Origin: Pholiota molesta
Taxonomy: Eukaryota > Basidiomycota > Agaricomycetes > Agaricales > Strophariaceae
Direction of reading: 5' to 3'
DNA length: 64,000 nt
Assembly: GCA_014925825.1 (NCBI GenBank)
Contig: JACGCK010000066.1
Location: forward strand, 185,101-249,100
Position numbers and translations under genes: made by a program. Below are positions 36,608-51,124 of the stretch, in pieces. Each line of letters opens with the position of its first letter. The stretch's first letter is position 1. Under the pieces are notes generated by a model. The model did not search any database. It saw only the letters and a program-made list of their open reading frames with translations, and was not told where the DNA came from.

Positions 36608-38865
36608 TCAGTCCCCGGCAGTCAGTCTCTTGCGTCTGTTTGACAGCAAAGACCACTCACGCGACCAAGACATGCACACGACCCCAAATGCCATTGCTGC
36701 AAACTGTCAAAATACATCTGTTAGTCTTTGCACAATCTACGATTTGCCCCAACAACTTGCCTCGCGCATGGCTTGTTTCGCACTCTTGCTCTCCGCAAGT
36801 AACCTGCGAAAGATAAGTTGTGAATATACACCATAACAAAAGGAATATCATCCTCCGCGCAGCCGTGTCAAGCACGTCATATTCAATATCAAACACCGCT
36901 CGCCTTAGGCAAAAGCGGCTCCCTATCGCACCGGGGTCCAAAGAAACCAACGGCGCAGGACCTAGTCATGCTAGTCGCTGGGAAATGACTCACGTTGGTA
37001 GTACCGCGACTGCGCCAATGTAGAGGAATCCACCCGCGACGAAAGGAATTACCTGTGAACGAAAAGGCGCGAGTCAGGGCATAGTTTTCCCTCCCTCCAA
37101 ATTCCAAATGGACTTACGAGCTCGGATAATTGCAATGTAGTGCCGAGCAAGCCGGTGGCATCTTGTCTTACCCCTGCTGCAAGATCAGCCAATGGAGTCT
37201 CTCCACTAGATGCGGTTGCATTGTGGACCGCAATTCCGATAAAGGTTCTGATAGTTTACATCAAAATGGATATATAAACCCAGTCTGTGAGAGAGAAAAC
37301 AATGCGCGAGCGAGGGTGTGACTCACCCGACCTGTTGAGAGAAGAATGTCAGGTTCAATCACTTCCTATTTCTCAAAATAGCCCTGCGAAGGCACAAAAA
37401 CCACACAAGGAAAAGATGCACTTACGAATGCGCCGATTGCTGTCAGGAATTGAGACTGCATGGCCTGCTTTTTCGTAAAGCCGCTCCGTATTAAGATCGA
37501 ATAGTCGGCAATTTCGTGAGGAATCTCATGAGCAAAGCATGCCAGGGTCGTGGTGGCACCGATTAGAGGCGAGGCGTAGAAAGAGGCTGCCATTCTGGAT
37601 AAGCGATGAACGTGCAGAGTGTGCGAGGCATGCAAGTGAGTTTATGCCGTCTCGTATAACGCGGGTCTGAGTACGCACGCCAATCCATCTGTACTGTGTA
37701 ACAAAGAAGGCGAGGACTGCCGTCAGAACGGTGCCGCATGGCAGTATTAATGGGACGGGGATCTCACATATTATGCACAAAGTCTCCAAATAAATTGAGA
37801 TATGCAGACAATTTGGAGGGACCGTTCGTCGATTGACGTTCTTCATGGTCTGCAGTGGAGTCAGTAGCTTTAGATGCATCAGAACTTCTGTTGCGAAGGC
37901 CGTCCTTTGTCACAGGAGCAGCAATTCCTGAGGCTTTCGTAGCCTGCACTTCCGGTGCATGGGAGTGCGAATGCGAATGACCAACGTTGTCTTCATCGCC
38001 CCCTCCTAGAACACGCAGGGTCTTTTCCATAAAGAAGAAGGCAGCGAAACCCAGGAAAATACCAAGTCTACAAAGAGGAAATGAGGCAATTGTGCCAATT
38101 GAGTCTGAAATTGGAGGGAAATAATTACCCGACAAGGATATTGCGCTTCTCTTCCACCATTACGAAGTGCACACCAGTCCCAGCATGTTCACCCATAAAA
38201 GAATGGGGAACCAAATGCAGAAAGACGTCCGATAACAGGCCGCCAGTCTGTAATCCGGATGATAACGATAGTCATTAGCAGTCATTATGACTTAAAGCGA
38301 CACTTTCACATACAGCAAAAGCAGTCATAGTATTGAGAGTATTTGCATTGATTTGAGCCGGGATAAACGCCAGAATAAAGTTAGGAACCCTACATCCGAA
38401 ACTCATGGTAAGCATCTCCAGTTATGACTCGTTCCAACAGCAAAAAGCAAATACTAACGAGCTGATGTAGAATGTGCCGAGAATGGAGTTCCATGCAGGG
38501 CCAAAGGGGAACAGCCATGCGAAAACTGTGCGCAGTATAGGTGACTGCTGTTCAGTGAGCGTCTCTTTCAGGGCGCTAAGGTTACGGATAGGAGTGCATT
38601 CGTGGATCTCGTTCTCCTAGTACGTGCATATACGGATGAGCATGACACCTCTACATGACATACCCCCGTCGGTCCGCCCGCTCGCAGAACCGACGCCGAC
38701 GCGAGACAAAGTCAACGGAGCACTCACAAAAACTGACAACGTCTTCCCCTCGTGGGCTGCGCCCCCGGCCCCATTCACGGGCGAAAGTACGGCGTGCGCA
38801 TTTAAAGAGAGTAGCAGCAAAAGAGCGGCGGCGGTGAGCAGGTTCTGGTGGAGACGGGAGGGCAT
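36608..38865 (-). CDS. ZIP-family zinc transporter (KE4/SLC39A7-like)
   Basis: Moves zinc, and perhaps other divalent metals, toward the cytosol, probably from the ER/secretory pathway by analogy with Yke4 and SLC39A7. The start is MPSRLHQNLLTAAALLLLLS at 38865, a signal peptide. Then come FAWLFPFGPAWNSILGTFYIS and FILAFIPAQINANTLNTMTAFAVGGLLSDVFLHLVPH (membrane segments with metal ligands), GIFLGFAAFFFMEKTLRV, a His-rich loop HSHSHSHA, and the signature ACFAHEIPHEIADYSILI (HExPHE) on the next membrane helix. GTFIGIAVHN and FVAGGFLYIGAVAVLP follow. The last intron appears to use a GC donor (GCAAGT after ATGCGCGAG). The stop TGA at 36610-36608 depends on that splice, so the last ~20 residues are uncertain. 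Confidence 0.9.
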
Positions 38866-40289
38866 GGATAGCTGTAAAGGGCGGTGGAGAAGGTCTGCTG
38901 GAGCGCTCATCGACGCGTCTCCGCCAGCGCGTGGCAAACAAATTCCGTTTCCGATCATGCGGGCCGGCACTGCGGCCGGCGCCGCAACACCTCAAGGAAT
39001 TTTCATAGCATGCTTATTGCTGAACACAGCGCATACATAGAGCCGTCTCCAAAAGCTAATATACGGAAGGTGCTGAATAGGTACGAGTGAAATATGCCTC
39101 AGTTTTATTTTCTCATATGCTGCTAAATTTGAATTGAATGATACAAGCACAAACACATTTTCGTGGAGTCCGGACTTCATGGTAATTAAATGTGATTTAT
39201 GAAGACCTATCAGTAGGCAGCAGGCAAAACCGGGCGTTTGGTCTTCGTTCCCAAAGTATATCCTTTTTAAAAACCACAGCACATACTTATAGGCGCTTGA
39301 GATGGTTTGACGACAGAAGGAGAGTTGTGGCACATATCCCAGGTTGCTTTAGAAGGTCATGCGGTTGAACGCTCCCTGGTCTAGGGACACCTTCGTCCAG
39401 CCGTTACCTTCTCACACATACTGACTTTAGCTCGTGTGCTGCCAGAATATACTCAAGGGTAAGTTACAACTCCTGGAAAAAAAATAAGAAACGTGCATGC
39501 CTGTAACCAATGAGCCGCTGCAAGACATCAGTGGCAGAAAAATCCAAAAATGCGTCCACGGACACAACAAGAGTCATACCTGTGTTACGACAGAACTCAA
39601 CAATAATTGGCAGAATGAGAGGTAATGCCCAGTTTAGATAATAATTTCAACCTCCGAGTGCATCGTGCCCCATATCAATGTGAGCCTTATCAATCTCAAG
39701 AATAAGTCCTGTAGCTACTAAATGCAATTAAGACTACTTGGAGAGTTTACCGCCGCGGTTTATATGTCTGCTGACCCACCCTGCAGGCGGGCAACTCAAC
39801 GATGGGGTTTGGCACTGGCTGCCAAACAGAAATTCCGAAAACAGCATATCCTTCGGGCAATACCCCCCCAAAATTCGTCTGCTCGGAGATTATACAATGC
39901 AATGCCAGTACCCAATTTATGTGTTTTCTGCTCTCGTCTGTTACCTCCAGCTCATTAGCGCCATAATCAGGAAGAATTGATTGAGAAGCGCCTCAATTTG
40001 AGCCTACACGTACCATCAGTTACGTAATTCACTCCGCAAACTGTGATAAGATAATCAGACCGCACATCATCATGATCCGTATCAACCACGATGCAGCGTG
40101 CTCAAAGCCCTCCCCTGAAATTCGAAGAACCGCGTAAAAACACAGCACGAGACTATTGGAAGAACCCTCTGTGATCTCGCTCTCACTACCACCGCCGTAC
40201 TGTGTTATTGGAATAAGCTTGATTCCACTTGCAACCATTTTTCGAAACCATAAATCCATCATAGACTTGGACAAGGCGATATACATAAG
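38866..40289. other. Intergenic, 1.4 kb, between divergent genes
   Basis: Contains the promoters of the zinc transporter (-) and the HD-domain gene (+). Open frames at 39722-39980 overlap in two phases and look accidental. Confidence 0.4.
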
Positions 40290-41444
40290 ATGTATCCGAC
40301 AGCACAGGAAAAAGCCATCGTTTCCGAGGCAGAGAAAACCATGGTGGAGACCATGGCTAGATACGATCCATCCCATGATCGATATCACGGTAGGTGCCAC
40401 AAATTTAGAGGCTCACAGAAATTCTACGCCACGGCCTTTGACACTTTTCTTTTCTTTTTTTCAAACTCAGTACAACGTGTTCGAAAGACCGCTCTTCTCC
40501 TGGCGCGTAACACAGTTCCAACCCCAGATCTGTTGACCGTCGAGCTAGGTCTGTCACTATTCACCTTGGTCAACACCGTGCCAGGATTTCCAAAGTTAAC
40601 GTCCGCATCTTTTCCCTGGCCTGGCTTTCCAACCCAGCTGCGCTGCTCCATGACGTATTGGATAAGAAATATGTTTCCGCTGAAGAGGCTTCCGATCCGT
40701 ACGGATTTTTCCTCCCGTTCTTCACATCTATGGCGGAAGCGCACGGTCTTGATCTGGTGAAAGACGGTCGCGCCAAGATCATCACCCAGATTATCGACAA
40801 TGTATCTTGGAGTACCGAAAAGAAACGCAGAGAAAGTGGAGAATGGGGTACATGGCACGACCAATGCGTGGCACTGCATTGCGTTCAAGATGCTGATAGG
40901 CTCGACGCGATTGGTGCATTTGGTGTGCAACTAAATTTATTTAGATTCCCCACCAAGCAGATATCTAACCTACTTGCTTCGCCCTATAGGAATCATGCGT
41001 TGCGCAGCCTACAGCACAGTAACGAATAGGTTTGTTTTCCCCTCATTTTAATTCAGTCGCTTCTTCCTCGGTTCTCATCAGTGCCTAACATTATACATGC
41101 TCCCTCTTTTCATTTGTGTCTTCGCCGTGCTATCTATGTAGGCCCCTACACACACCCTCCGACGATCCCGAGAACCCGCATACTGCGATACAGCACTTTC
41201 ACGATAAGTTGATTCACATCCACGAGCGCCTTAAAACCGCGACTGGCAAGAAACTGGGGGACAAACGACACAAGACGGTCAGTCACCAACCTTTGAAGAT
41301 CCCCGTTATTTTCAATGTGCTAACGACGTCGGTTTTTGCACAATCTATCCTTATGGATGTCCCCGCAAATCTCTTGCCATTCATCGCTATCAGTTACTCG
41401 ATTTCCTGGGGTCGGTTGACGAAGAATATGATGGAACCCTTTGA
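40290..41444 (+). CDS. HD-domain metal-dependent phosphohydrolase
   Basis: Start MYPTAQEKAIVSEAEKTM. The first exon ends in YDPSHDRYH and splices to VQRVRKTALLLAR, placing the first metal-binding His next to the RVRK segment. A longer intron, which shows a misleading open frame, leads to ALLHDVLDKKYV (the HD pair). DPYGFFLPFF, IIDNVSWSTEKK, ALHCVQDADRLDAIGAFG (the distant Asp), IMRCAAYST and HFHDKLIHIHERLKTATGKKL follow. The last exon is LLDFLGSVDEEYDGTL, stop 41442-41444. The order H...HD...D matches the HD superfamily (YedJ-like, small soluble). The substrate is not known. Confidence 0.88.
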
Positions 41445-42313
41445 TTTGTTGTGTTCATGTCCAATAAATAGTGAATGCGGCGGCGGGTACAGGGTTGATC
41501 TGCTCTCATTTCTGCCAATATCACAGCAGAAATTCAATGCTTAACATTTTGTAGACCGCTTCATATGTTCCAGGATCGATTTCGAGGTCGTCCCCCGTTT
41601 TCGCGCCATTGAATCTGTTCGGCCAGGCTGGGTATCAGGTACTATATGTAGCATACCTGAAGATTGCATTGCGATCGGACACCAAGATTAATGCGAACTT
41701 TGGGGTCTGTTTTTCCATCTTTGTTCGGGCTACACATGGCGACAGAACTCAAATAAGCATTCAGAGTTAGTTGAGCCACAGCCTTGGTCTGACCTGCCGA
41801 ATACGGGTTCAGGCTAAATCCTAGCACATGTCTTATCAGTACACCAGTAAACCCACGCAGCACGCTATTAGACTACATTTTGAGTATTACGCACCATCTA
41901 GGCAGGGAAATCAGCGAGAATCAACATATCCTCATCACTTAGTTCAGGTACGTTTAGGCGTTCCGTCTTTACCTAAAAAACGCCTTATTAGATTGAGGAT
42001 TTTGGATTACATACTTCAGCGGAGGAATGCCCAAATCAGAACTGAGATGTACGACCATTCAAGAAAATAAGCGAAAGAAATCCCGCCGTGCCTCCATGGA
42101 TTGCACAGCCCAACCCTAAAACTTGGCACTGCAATCCAAGACAAAAGGCCCGTCTAACCTGGAATCGAAGTCACGTCAAGTTATAGAGCACAAGTATTAT
42201 TGGGTACCAGGAGCTATACAACATTCATATCGGTCATTCCAAGTGTGGGTTCAGTCAAACGGTGAAGGAATATCTGGATTTGGTAACACCAAGCCATCTT
42301 ATGCGACACAACC
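41445..42313. other. Intergenic, with a possible small minus-strand gene
   Basis: On the minus strand a plausible chain of exons starts near 42064 (MVVHLSSDLGIPPLK), splices to VKTERLNVPELSDEDMLIL (near 41970-41910), and may go on to PYSAGQTKAVAQLTLNAYL (near 41815-41650). The pieces look protein-like and have splice consensus, but an in-frame stop (GCC TAG) follows the second piece and I do not recognise the protein. Treat it as an unconfirmed small or broken gene. Confidence 0.3.
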
Positions 42314-43953
42314 TTAGTCAAAGTCGGACATGTCAATATTGTAGAAAAAGTGCTGCGAAAACGGCTTCAGCTATGATCAGAACAAAGGTCGTCGGATTCA
42401 ACTCACTTTGTACAAGCTCATCACTTTGATTACCCATGCCTCCAAGTGATAGATTTTCTTATTTCCAGTTCGCATACGGACTTCCTGTAAATGACAGTTG
42501 AAATTGAAGTTATCAGCGTCAAATCGCATCAAATCGCAGCCACTGGAGCACCACATACATAAAATGCTGCCCAGTGCATGATGTCAGCTTTCAGGGCTTC
42601 ATCCACTTTGTCAACAACGCGCTCGGCGACCGTCTGTCAATGAACATGCATGTTAATTTTTTTTCTGGTTCCAAGTCAGAACTTGAAATGTGTCAAGGTA
42701 CCTTGAGTATCACAGTTGGGGGTATACAGTGACTCAGCAGTTCGTAAAGTTTCGATCGTACTTCCATGACTCGGGCAGGAGATTGCTCCCCAATTATCAA
42801 ATCGGCAACCTTTTGACAATAAAGTTCCCAATCAGGTTTGGCTATTGACAACGGTCCTGTTAGATCTGGCCTGTGAAACTTGTGAGTACGACATTGCCAC
42901 TATTAGTGGGAAAATGACTTCTTACGATTGCATCTTCAATGCCTCCAAAGTCAAAATCGCCTTGCGTAGATTTCCACCAGAATCTTCCGCAATCTTCTCC
43001 CCCGCCTCTGGGGGAAGATCGAACCCCGCTCGTCTAGCTACAGATTGTAATACGTCCAAAATCTGGGCGGCGATCTCGTTAAGACTTTTTCTAACGTAAC
43101 ATTCGAAAATAATCGTACCTCTTCTTCATTGGGGGCAGCCACTCTCATCAAAAGACAACGGCTCTTGATCGGGGCAATTAGGCGACTGGTACTATTCGCG
43201 CACAAGATTATTCTCATATTCGACATGTATTTTTCCATCGTTCTACGTAAAGCAGCTTGGGCGTCACGAGATAATGAATCTGCTTCGTTAATGACAACGA
43301 CTACGACGATATTTAGCAGAGATTGGATCAGAGAGAAATTATAACTCACCTTTGAACCGCTGTTTGGCACTAAGGTCCACTTGTTGTGTCTGTGCGATTT
43401 CCTTCAACAATTCTTGGATTACTATCCGATCATAATTTCCTGCTTCACTGCAGAAGTGGTTTTTAGAATGAAAGAGGCTCAATTCAACACGAAAGCATCG
43501 TACCTCGGCGTGATTTCGAGGTGATAGTTGCTCTGTACGATGTTGATTTCGAGCTTTCGTTTGGAAGGGGATAGGAATATTCTTTGGTCGATTTTGAGCT
43601 AGGTGGATAGAGCATAAGGGGTGGCGACCTTGACAGCATATCATTGGAACGTACCTTCTCAACGCCAGGTCCAAACAGCTGCCTTAGAGTACAGCTAATC
43701 CGTGTCTTCTTGCCAGCACCCGATGGCCCATAAAATAGCATATGTGGGAAGTCTCCAGAAGCAGACTACATAACGCGTCAAATCTATCAGAAATGCAGGT
43801 GTTTGAACACATACTAGCGACTTTAGGCGTTCTGAAAGACCTTGGTGATACTGTAGATCATCTAATGTTCTTGGTCGGTACTGCGACCGAAGGCTATGAG
43901 ATTCAACTGTGATGATTATATTTGGCACATACCTGATCAACCCATAGAGACAT
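42314..43953 (-). CDS. RFC5: Replication factor C subunit (yeast Rfc5 / human RFC3 type)
   Basis: AAA+ subunit of the clamp loader that places PCNA on primer-template DNA. Start MSLWVDQ at 43953, spliced to YRPRTLDDLQYHQGLSERLK. ASGDFPHMLFYGPSGAGKKTR contains the Walker A motif. CTLRQLFGPGVEKLKIDQR, NYHLEITPSEAGNYDRIVI, VVVINEADSLSRDAQAALRR and MRIILCANSTSRLIAPIKSR follow. The Walker B region reads INEAD where active ATPase subunits have DEAD, as is normal for this subunit, and it has the SRC sensor (IKSRCLLMRV). The remaining exons cover the C-terminal collar region, ending HFFYNIDMSDFD, stop 42316-42314. The conserved blocks are complete, so it looks functional. Confidence 0.95.
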
Positions 43954-44394
43954 TTCAGAGAAAAGGATTCCAATAAGGTTTAGCTAGGAAAAGTCCGGAG
44001 CGGTTGTATGGGAGTTTGTGGTTGTATGCCTTGACTGGAGGTGGGAATCGTAGTGTTGTCGTAGTGCCACAAATGCGCTCGAGCGTGACTTGGACGCGTT
44101 ACGTCACGCGTTTTGATTTCGAGCGCGCCGGGTGGATGCCGAGCGTTGGCACTGCGAGCTTTCTCCGCACTCAGGCAGAGTCAGGCTGAAACGTTGGCCA
44201 AACCAAGGGCAAACGCATTAAAAATGCACACAGGCAGATTCAAACCCCCGGTGAAATTTTTAATGAGAATAATAAGGCTCTGTCTGAGGACCCCATGGAT
44301 CTGTTAATGATGCTGCTAGTAAAAATGTCATAAAATATGCGTCCCACAAAAGAGCTTTAAATAGTAAGTCAAAGGTAAGAAAAAAGCGATATGG
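43954..44394. other. Intergenic, promoter side of RFC5
   Basis: About 440 bases, no coding signal. A short antisense open frame (44004-44189) has no protein-like features. Confidence 0.4.
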
Positions 44395-44515
44395 CTACGC
44401 TGCATTGACACCCTTGTTTTCAAGATCTTCTCTAATAAAGACTGCTGCTCTCTCCCCAATCGCTATGGAGGTGTCGTAGGTATTTGCTCCAACAAAGCTA
44501 CAGAAATAATAAATG
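44395..44515 (-). pseudogene. Orphan C-terminal exon of an alcohol oxidase
   Basis: Translates to VGANTYDTSIAIGERAAV followed by FIREDLENKGVNAA and a stop. This matches the last exon of both neighbouring oxidases (N-T-Y-N/D-T-x-I-A-I-G-E-x-A-A). It lacks the preceding exons and sits about 210 bases beyond the stop of the first oxidase, so it is most simply a leftover of a third tandem copy or of unequal crossing-over. It keeps the flavoprotein's conserved Asn-Thr region but cannot make an enzyme alone. Confidence 0.75.
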
Positions 44516-44728
44516 AACTGGCTGTAAATAAATAATTCAAGACATGATAGGCCGCTTCCGATTCTTGAAACGGCGAAATGCCACAAAGGGCATGGGTTTC
44601 AAAAATCTGGACGTGGAGAACCAAGATTGTTCAAAAATCCACTAGAAGAAGACAATAAATTCACAATTGCTAGAGTTCGAAAAAAAAACACATTAACATT
44701 TTGTAAAGCTTATAATGCTACAGGTATA

Positions 44729-47458
44729 TCATACCGCTGAGACACGTTTGATGCCCAAATCTTCAGCAATAATGACAGCAGCCTTCTCCCCAATAGCAAT
44801 CGCTGTGTTATATGTGTTCGATCCCACGTTAGCTGGAGCAATACTGCAGTCTTTACGCAAAATGGCGTTAATTATTTTTAGCGACCTAATTTATTATTCA
44901 CGACGTACCAGCGATCTTGAGGCCTTGTACGCCGTAGACATTCAATCTTTCGTCGACCACTCCCCCTTGATCGCGAGGTTTCATAGCACAAGTTCCAAGC
45001 TATCCAAGACGTGACTATGAGTACCCAGTCATTGTATTGCAAGACCAGATTGCATGCACTTACTGAATGCCATGTTGTTTCAACTGAATTAGAACTAGTG
45101 AGTACTCCGTCAGCAAATTGAATGGGTGATAACGAACCTGTCATTCGAGTAAACTCATCAATCGCTTCGTCATCCTCGGGTGAATAGACAATATCCGGAG
45201 CAGAAAATGCTACTGGAGAGGCAACAAGATGGAGTGCTGCGGCACTTCCTGGTTTGAATCGAGGATGCGCAGTGACCAAATCACCACGATAATATTTCAG
45301 TCGACGTGCATATTCACGAGCACGCTTATATGCCCATCGTAGCACAACGACATCAGCAAGACTACGTCGGGCCCGTCAATTTTATGGTCCATATAATACT
45401 TATTCCAAGTGTTTTACTCACTCATTTAAATATCCGCTTTCAAAATCTGTCGGTGCATATGGGTTACTTCCTGAAGTGATATGCACTCGTCCGACGGAAA
45501 CCGGATAAGACTGAAGTAGTTTGAACAATAATGAGTGCTCGTATTGTACGATATAATGCAGGAAGACATACTGTGAAATACAGCATGCAAAAATGTTTTT
45601 CACGAGGAACTGCAGGGTCTAGACCAACATATCTAATAGGACATGTTAGATTTCGCAAGGAATGAGGTGGACTTGATATTTACGCAGCCATCGGTGCCAT
45701 GGTCATGACTGTTTTATCGGGAGCATTGACGAAATAGGTTTGCCATCGATGATCAAAGTCCGGTGACAAACTCGCCAGTTCCTTTGCATTGGGTCTAAGT
45801 TTAACAGCAGCATTAACCCCACTGTAATGGAATATTAAAATCAATCAATAGGCCTGCATAACTCAGAATAGCTCACTTTTGCGCCATCAGTCCTTGGCCA
45901 GTTTTCAGCCACTTTTTCTCTTCGACTAGAAATACATAACTCCTTAGAATATCCAGCTGAGGATAAGGCACAACATATTCGTACATGCTATGTCGTCCTT
46001 TGACCCTCGGAAAATATGATCTAAGGTATCGGCATCCTCGCTGGCGACGAATGGGAGGAAAATTATGTTGTGGTCTATTGAAATAGTCAACAATACGGTC
46101 CTACTAGAATCGGAATATTTGATCATACCGAGATAGTGTTCACCGACTCCTGGAAGGTCAATAAGTTGCTTCACACCATTCTTCTTGAGGATCGATTGCG
46201 CCCCAATGCCAGATCGCTCGAGAATAGAAGGCGTACCAAAGGAGCCTGCAGAGAGAACAACAAGACGCGAAGCTCGTGCAGTCTGTTTAGCCGAATCGCC
46301 CCCGATTCTACCGATGGGATCGTCCACATATTCAATCCCGGTGGCATGGGTGCCTCTGAAAGCGTGTTCTGATGAGTTTGCAAGACTATCGGTGAGGGAG
46401 CGACTGACTCGAAAAGGATGCGAACTACGCGATGTCGGACCAATACCTCCAAGTTAGTGTTATGTTCTTGTTTATAGATATACTGATGAGCGGTATCGGA
46501 TCTTTTCCCAGTTTTGACATCAATGTACCTAATAGCAGATGTTTGGGGTTAGTAAAGCTAAATTATCTTAGCTGACTTTACCTTTCAAGACGCTGAAATG
46601 GTAAGCAAAGGGTGAATATTTTATGATATTTGTGAACATCGAATTAACCTTACACCGTATTGATCCGTAGTCGAGAAATCGTTCATATCCTGGGTCAACG
46701 GCCGCGCCGGGTCAATAGCCTGGGCTACTTCTAGAAAGTTCTCCGCAATGTTGAACAGATTGGGCGCGTATGATACTTTAATTGGACCTGATGTTTCGTG
46801 GGTATCGTTCGTGGATTCCGCTTGGTATGTTTCGGCCTATGCGATAGATATATCAGAACACTGGAAAAATTGGAACCTTGGCTTCGGATGTAGCACATAC
46901 TTTCTTCAATAAGGGGATGAGGCTTGATGAACCCCAACCTTTATTTCCGTAGACAGTTTCCCAATCGTCATAATCAGAAGCAGGAGCCCGATTATAGACC
47001 ATCACTGATAAAACCGGTTTCAACGTCAACCGCTAGGCCATTCGAGAAACCTCGTACAATTGACGGCGGAGCCTCCACCCAGAGCTCTTCCACTTGGTAC
47101 AATAGGGGAACGCCCAAGAAGAGCTTCGCTGGGTTTGCTCATATGGAATGTGAAAGTCTCTTTGGGCTGCGTCAAGGCCGAAAAGAATCGAGCTGGTTGA
47201 ACATGGTCAACCAGGTCGCGCGTATGCGGGCCAGCTTCGACGATCTGAAGGCAAAATGTTAATTTGACAAGCTCAAAGGGCCAAAAAAATGCCATTTACA
47301 AGTATTTTCAAATTTGGATCGGCTTCTGCTAGGCGACCTGCGGTAATGCAAGCACTGGCACCACCTGAAATTAAATCAATCAACTGTCCTCTTCGAAAGT
47401 GGTGCTACACACCGCCTGCAAAAATTATGTCGTAGACGCCAGTATCTGCGGAAGTCAT
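44729..47458 (-). CDS. GMC-family alcohol oxidase (methanol-oxidase type), copy 1
   Basis: FAD-dependent oxidase that converts primary alcohols to aldehydes and releases hydrogen peroxide, which white- and brown-rot fungi use in lignin attack. Multi-exon gene, start MTSADTGVYDIIFAGG at 47458, with the FAD GxGxxG region continuing GASACITAGRLAEAD. The GMC signature is GRALGGGSAVNCMVYNRA. Other family blocks are ASDYDDWETVYGNKGWGSSS, LERSGIGAQSILKKNGV (second GMC signature), [57 protein letters not shown] (active-site His), and the final exon CSIAPANVGSNTYNTAIAIGEKAA, ending IKRVSAV. No obvious peroxisomal SKL-type tail. It looks intact. Confidence 0.9.
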
Positions 47459-48047
47459 GCTGGTCAAGGTCGTATGCAACGCGGGGGAGTTACTTGAGAT
47501 TCAACATAACTTCAGGTTGATCAAGTCATATTTATACGCAAACTTTTCAATCATCGGCTCTGTATCACCACCTACCACCGATGTAGATCGTGAGCGTCGG
47601 ACATCTGATGACAATTCTTTAAAGAGCTATACCTTTCACAGAAATGTTCGAAGAACGTTACGGTAGACGGTAGACAAGTGTTCCAGAAAATGTTGCATGT
47701 GGAAGGTGTTGATTCATGCACCTGCATGGCATTTGAGAGAGCCCGGCCGCTGATAGTTCTCACTCGTCCAGTAACAATCGAACGTTGTTATTCGAGCTTT
47801 TCATGTTCGAAATGGCGCCCACTCCTCCAAAAGTAGAAAGGTTAATCGGATGCCGTTTTGATTTGAGTAGGCTTACTATTTCTGGTCCGCAGTATTTTGA
47901 TCCTTGAAGTGGATGCATATCACAGCGCTGCGTGATGTTCGGAATTTGCTCATTTTGATTTTTATAAAGTTTGTAGGACGAAACACTTAACGCTCGAGGT
48001 TGAAAAATACATTGCCATTTATAGATGCTTTCAATGTTACAAACGTA
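47459..48047. other. Intergenic between the two alcohol oxidases
   Basis: About 590 bases holding the promoter of copy 1 and the 3' end of copy 2. No coding signal. Confidence 0.45.
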
Positions 48048-50767
<2,720 letters not shown>

Positions 50768-50841
50768 CTGCAGTTATGTAGAGGTAGCTGGGACGAAGTA
50801 AACGCACTAAAATATGGGAACCCTTTTATAGTGGCGGCATT

Positions 50842-51033
50842 TGTAAAGAGGCGCTTTACGGGTAGTTCTTAAGCTGTACAAACTAAGCCAGAACCAATAT
50901 AATTGGTAGACTACGTGGTACAAGCAAAAAGATCTACTGTCTGATTACAAATGCAAGTACTTAAATAGTGGCATCACCGAGGGTGATGCCAAACAAGATA
51001 TAATATGATGCGTCACGGGGCACGCCCGTGACA
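50842..51033 (-). repeat. LTR A, 192 bases (inverted orientation)
   Basis: Reverse complement begins TGTCACGGGCGTGCCCCG and ends CGCCTCTTTACA, so it has TG...CA ends. By eye it is identical to LTR B (52308-52499). The LTR contains three hairpins: TCACGG/CCGTGA at one end, GGCATCACC/GGTGATGCC in the middle, and GTAAAG/CTTTAC at the other end. Confidence 0.93.
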
Positions 51034-51124
51034 TACCCCCCCTTGAGATCGCTGCGCGATCTCTAACAAAATTTAACAAGAATATGGCAAGTCCATATGA
51101 TGATGATTGGTTGCAGGAGGACTG

